A stretch of 6,861 nucleotides of DNA, taken from NCBI GenBank assembly GCA_015222965.1, contig JADFWF010000336.1:1-6861 (forward strand), in the 5' to 3' direction. The position numbers and the translations under genes were made by a program. Positions 6,062 to 6,861 of the stretch are shown piece by piece (the first letter of the stretch is position 1; each line of letters starts with the position of its first letter). The notes beneath the pieces are model-generated. The model saw only the letters and a program-made list of their open reading frames with translations. It searched no databases and was not told where the DNA came from. The stretch is from Pseudomonadota bacterium. Its GTDB lineage: Bacteria > Pseudomonadota > Gammaproteobacteria > SZUA-229.

Positions 6062-6732
6062 TGAAACACTTTCCACTTTTAGTTTTTGACTGGGACGGCA
6101 CGCTGGTCAACTCCATCGAACGAATCGTTACCAGTTTGCAATTTGCCAGCAAGCAGGCTGAAGGCATCGACCTCAGTGAAACCCAGGCAAAAGATGTTAT
6201 CGGTCTTGGCCTGATGGAGGCCGTCAGCAAACTGCACCCCGAGCTGGATGAAAAGCAGGATGCAGTTAAATTAACAAAAGTTGCTGACGCCTATCGCCAG
6301 CACTATCTCCACGAAAACAAAGTACCCGCACCGCTGTTTAACGGTGTTTACGAAATGCTCGATGAACTGCGTGACGACGGTTACACGCTGGCGATATCCA
6401 CAGGTAAAAGCCGCGCCGGTCTGGAGCAATCTATCAACGAACACCAGGTCGCCAACTATTTCACCACCACACGCTGCGCCGGTGAAAACAAATCCAAACC
6501 GCACCCGGAAATGCTGCATGAGATATTAGAAGAGCTGAACTTTTCAGCCGCGCAGACACTGATGATAGGCGACAGTGAACACGACCTGAAAATGGCCGTC
6601 AATGCCAATATGCAGTGCATCGGCGTCACCCATGGCGTGCACGATGCAGCAACACTAAATAAACACAAGCCATTGACCTGCCTGGCGGATATCACAGATT
6701 TATCTGCCTATTTAAACCAAAATTACGCTTAG
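6061..6732 (+). CDS. HAD-superfamily hydrolase, phosphoglycolate phosphatase-like
   Basis: Predicted cytoplasmic Mg-dependent phosphatase (223 residues, usual for the Gph/PGMB-like HAD-IA group). All four HAD motifs are intact: I, DWDGTLVNS with nucleophile D10 and acid/base D12; II, STGKS (S113/T114); III, K146 in SKPHPEML; IV, GDSEHDLKMA with D171 and D175. The insertion between motifs I and II forms the helical C1 cap (about 16-90) that sets specificity. Candidate substrates include 2-phosphoglycolate, other small phosphorylated metabolites or nucleotides; the sequence does not decide. The ATG overlaps the rluC stop by one base (TAATG), a strong sign of translational coupling. As I recall, Pseudomonas also has a HAD gene directly after rluC, so this is probably old synteny. 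A palindromic element begins right after its TAG stop. Confidence 0.92.
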   Translation: MKHFPLLVFDWDGTLVNSIERIVTSLQFASKQAEGIDLSETQAKDVIGLGLMEAVSKLHPELDEKQDAVKLTKVADAYRQHYLHENKVPAPLFNGVYEMLDELRDDGYTLAISTGKSRAGLEQSINEHQVANYFTTTRCAGENKSKPHPEMLHEILEELNFSAAQTLMIGDSEHDLKMAVNANMQCIGVTHGVHDAATLNKHKPLTCLADITDLSAYLNQNYA

Positions 6733-6861
6733 GGAGCCTCTGATCAATTCATGAAATCGCATCTTGCAGCTTAAATACCCAGCTTCTGCGTTGTGACTCT
6801 ATGCAATAGCTAGCTATTACATGCGATTCACGCCTTGAATCTGAATATTTAAGCTACAATC
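6733..6861. mobile_element. Palindromic MITE-like element, cut by window end
   Basis: From GGAGCCTCTGATCAATTC, directly after the HAD stop, the sequence forms one long imperfect palindrome centred at 6811/6812. The core AATAGCTAGCTATT (6805-6818) is a perfect 14-bp palindrome. AGCTTAAATA (6768-6777) pairs perfectly with TATTTAAGCT (6846-6855). About 31 of 48 symmetric positions match without gaps. No coding sequence fits. By symmetry the element should be about 158 bp and end near 6890. The terminal GAGCCTCTGA reminds me of IS5-group ends, unverified. As RNA it could also act as a hairpin ending the rluC operon. Confidence 0.6.

Overview
The window looks like a gammaproteobacterial chromosome segment of moderate G+C. 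RNase E matches the E. coli enzyme so closely that the catalytic and zinc residues carry the same numbers (D303, D346, C404, C407). A divergent rne / rluC pair around a long leader region, with a HAD hydrolase after rluC, is an order I remember from gammaproteobacteria such as Pseudomonas. I cannot name a genus.

Layout, left to right. Minus strand, read from 4465 down: rne (4465-2057), a TylF/NovP-type sugar O-methyltransferase with a UUG start (1996-1358), and a family-2 glycosyltransferase (1270-47). The last two look like surface-polysaccharide or glycan genes placed directly downstream of rne. No clear terminator separates the three, so read-through is possible. Plus strand: rluC (5087-6061), then a phosphoglycolate-phosphatase-like HAD hydrolase overlapping it by one base (TAATG, 6061-6732).

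The 600-base rne/rluC intergenic region (4466-5065) is the most structured non-coding part. On the rne side it has three stem-loops in a leader of roughly 400 nt, reminiscent of the self-regulating rne 5' UTR of E. coli. In the middle are two adjacent perfect inverted repeats (8-bp arms, 4-nt loops) next to candidate divergent promoters. On the rluC side is a nested two-storey stem-loop (4940-5001), with a 13-codon upstream ORF running into its 5' arms and four GTCAA copies.

Directly after the HAD stop codon begins what looks like the left part of a palindromic MITE-like element (about 6733 to beyond the window end). Its symmetry centre lies at 6811/6812, and its right end is predicted about 30 bases past the window.

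Functionally, rne and rluC are RNA-metabolism genes: RNA decay and processing, and 23S rRNA pseudouridylation. The HAD protein is a translationally coupled small-molecule phosphatase of unknown substrate. I found no phage, CRISPR, tRNA or rRNA genes. The strongest candidates for something undescribed are the structured RNA in the rluC leader, the twin dyads, and the palindromic element.
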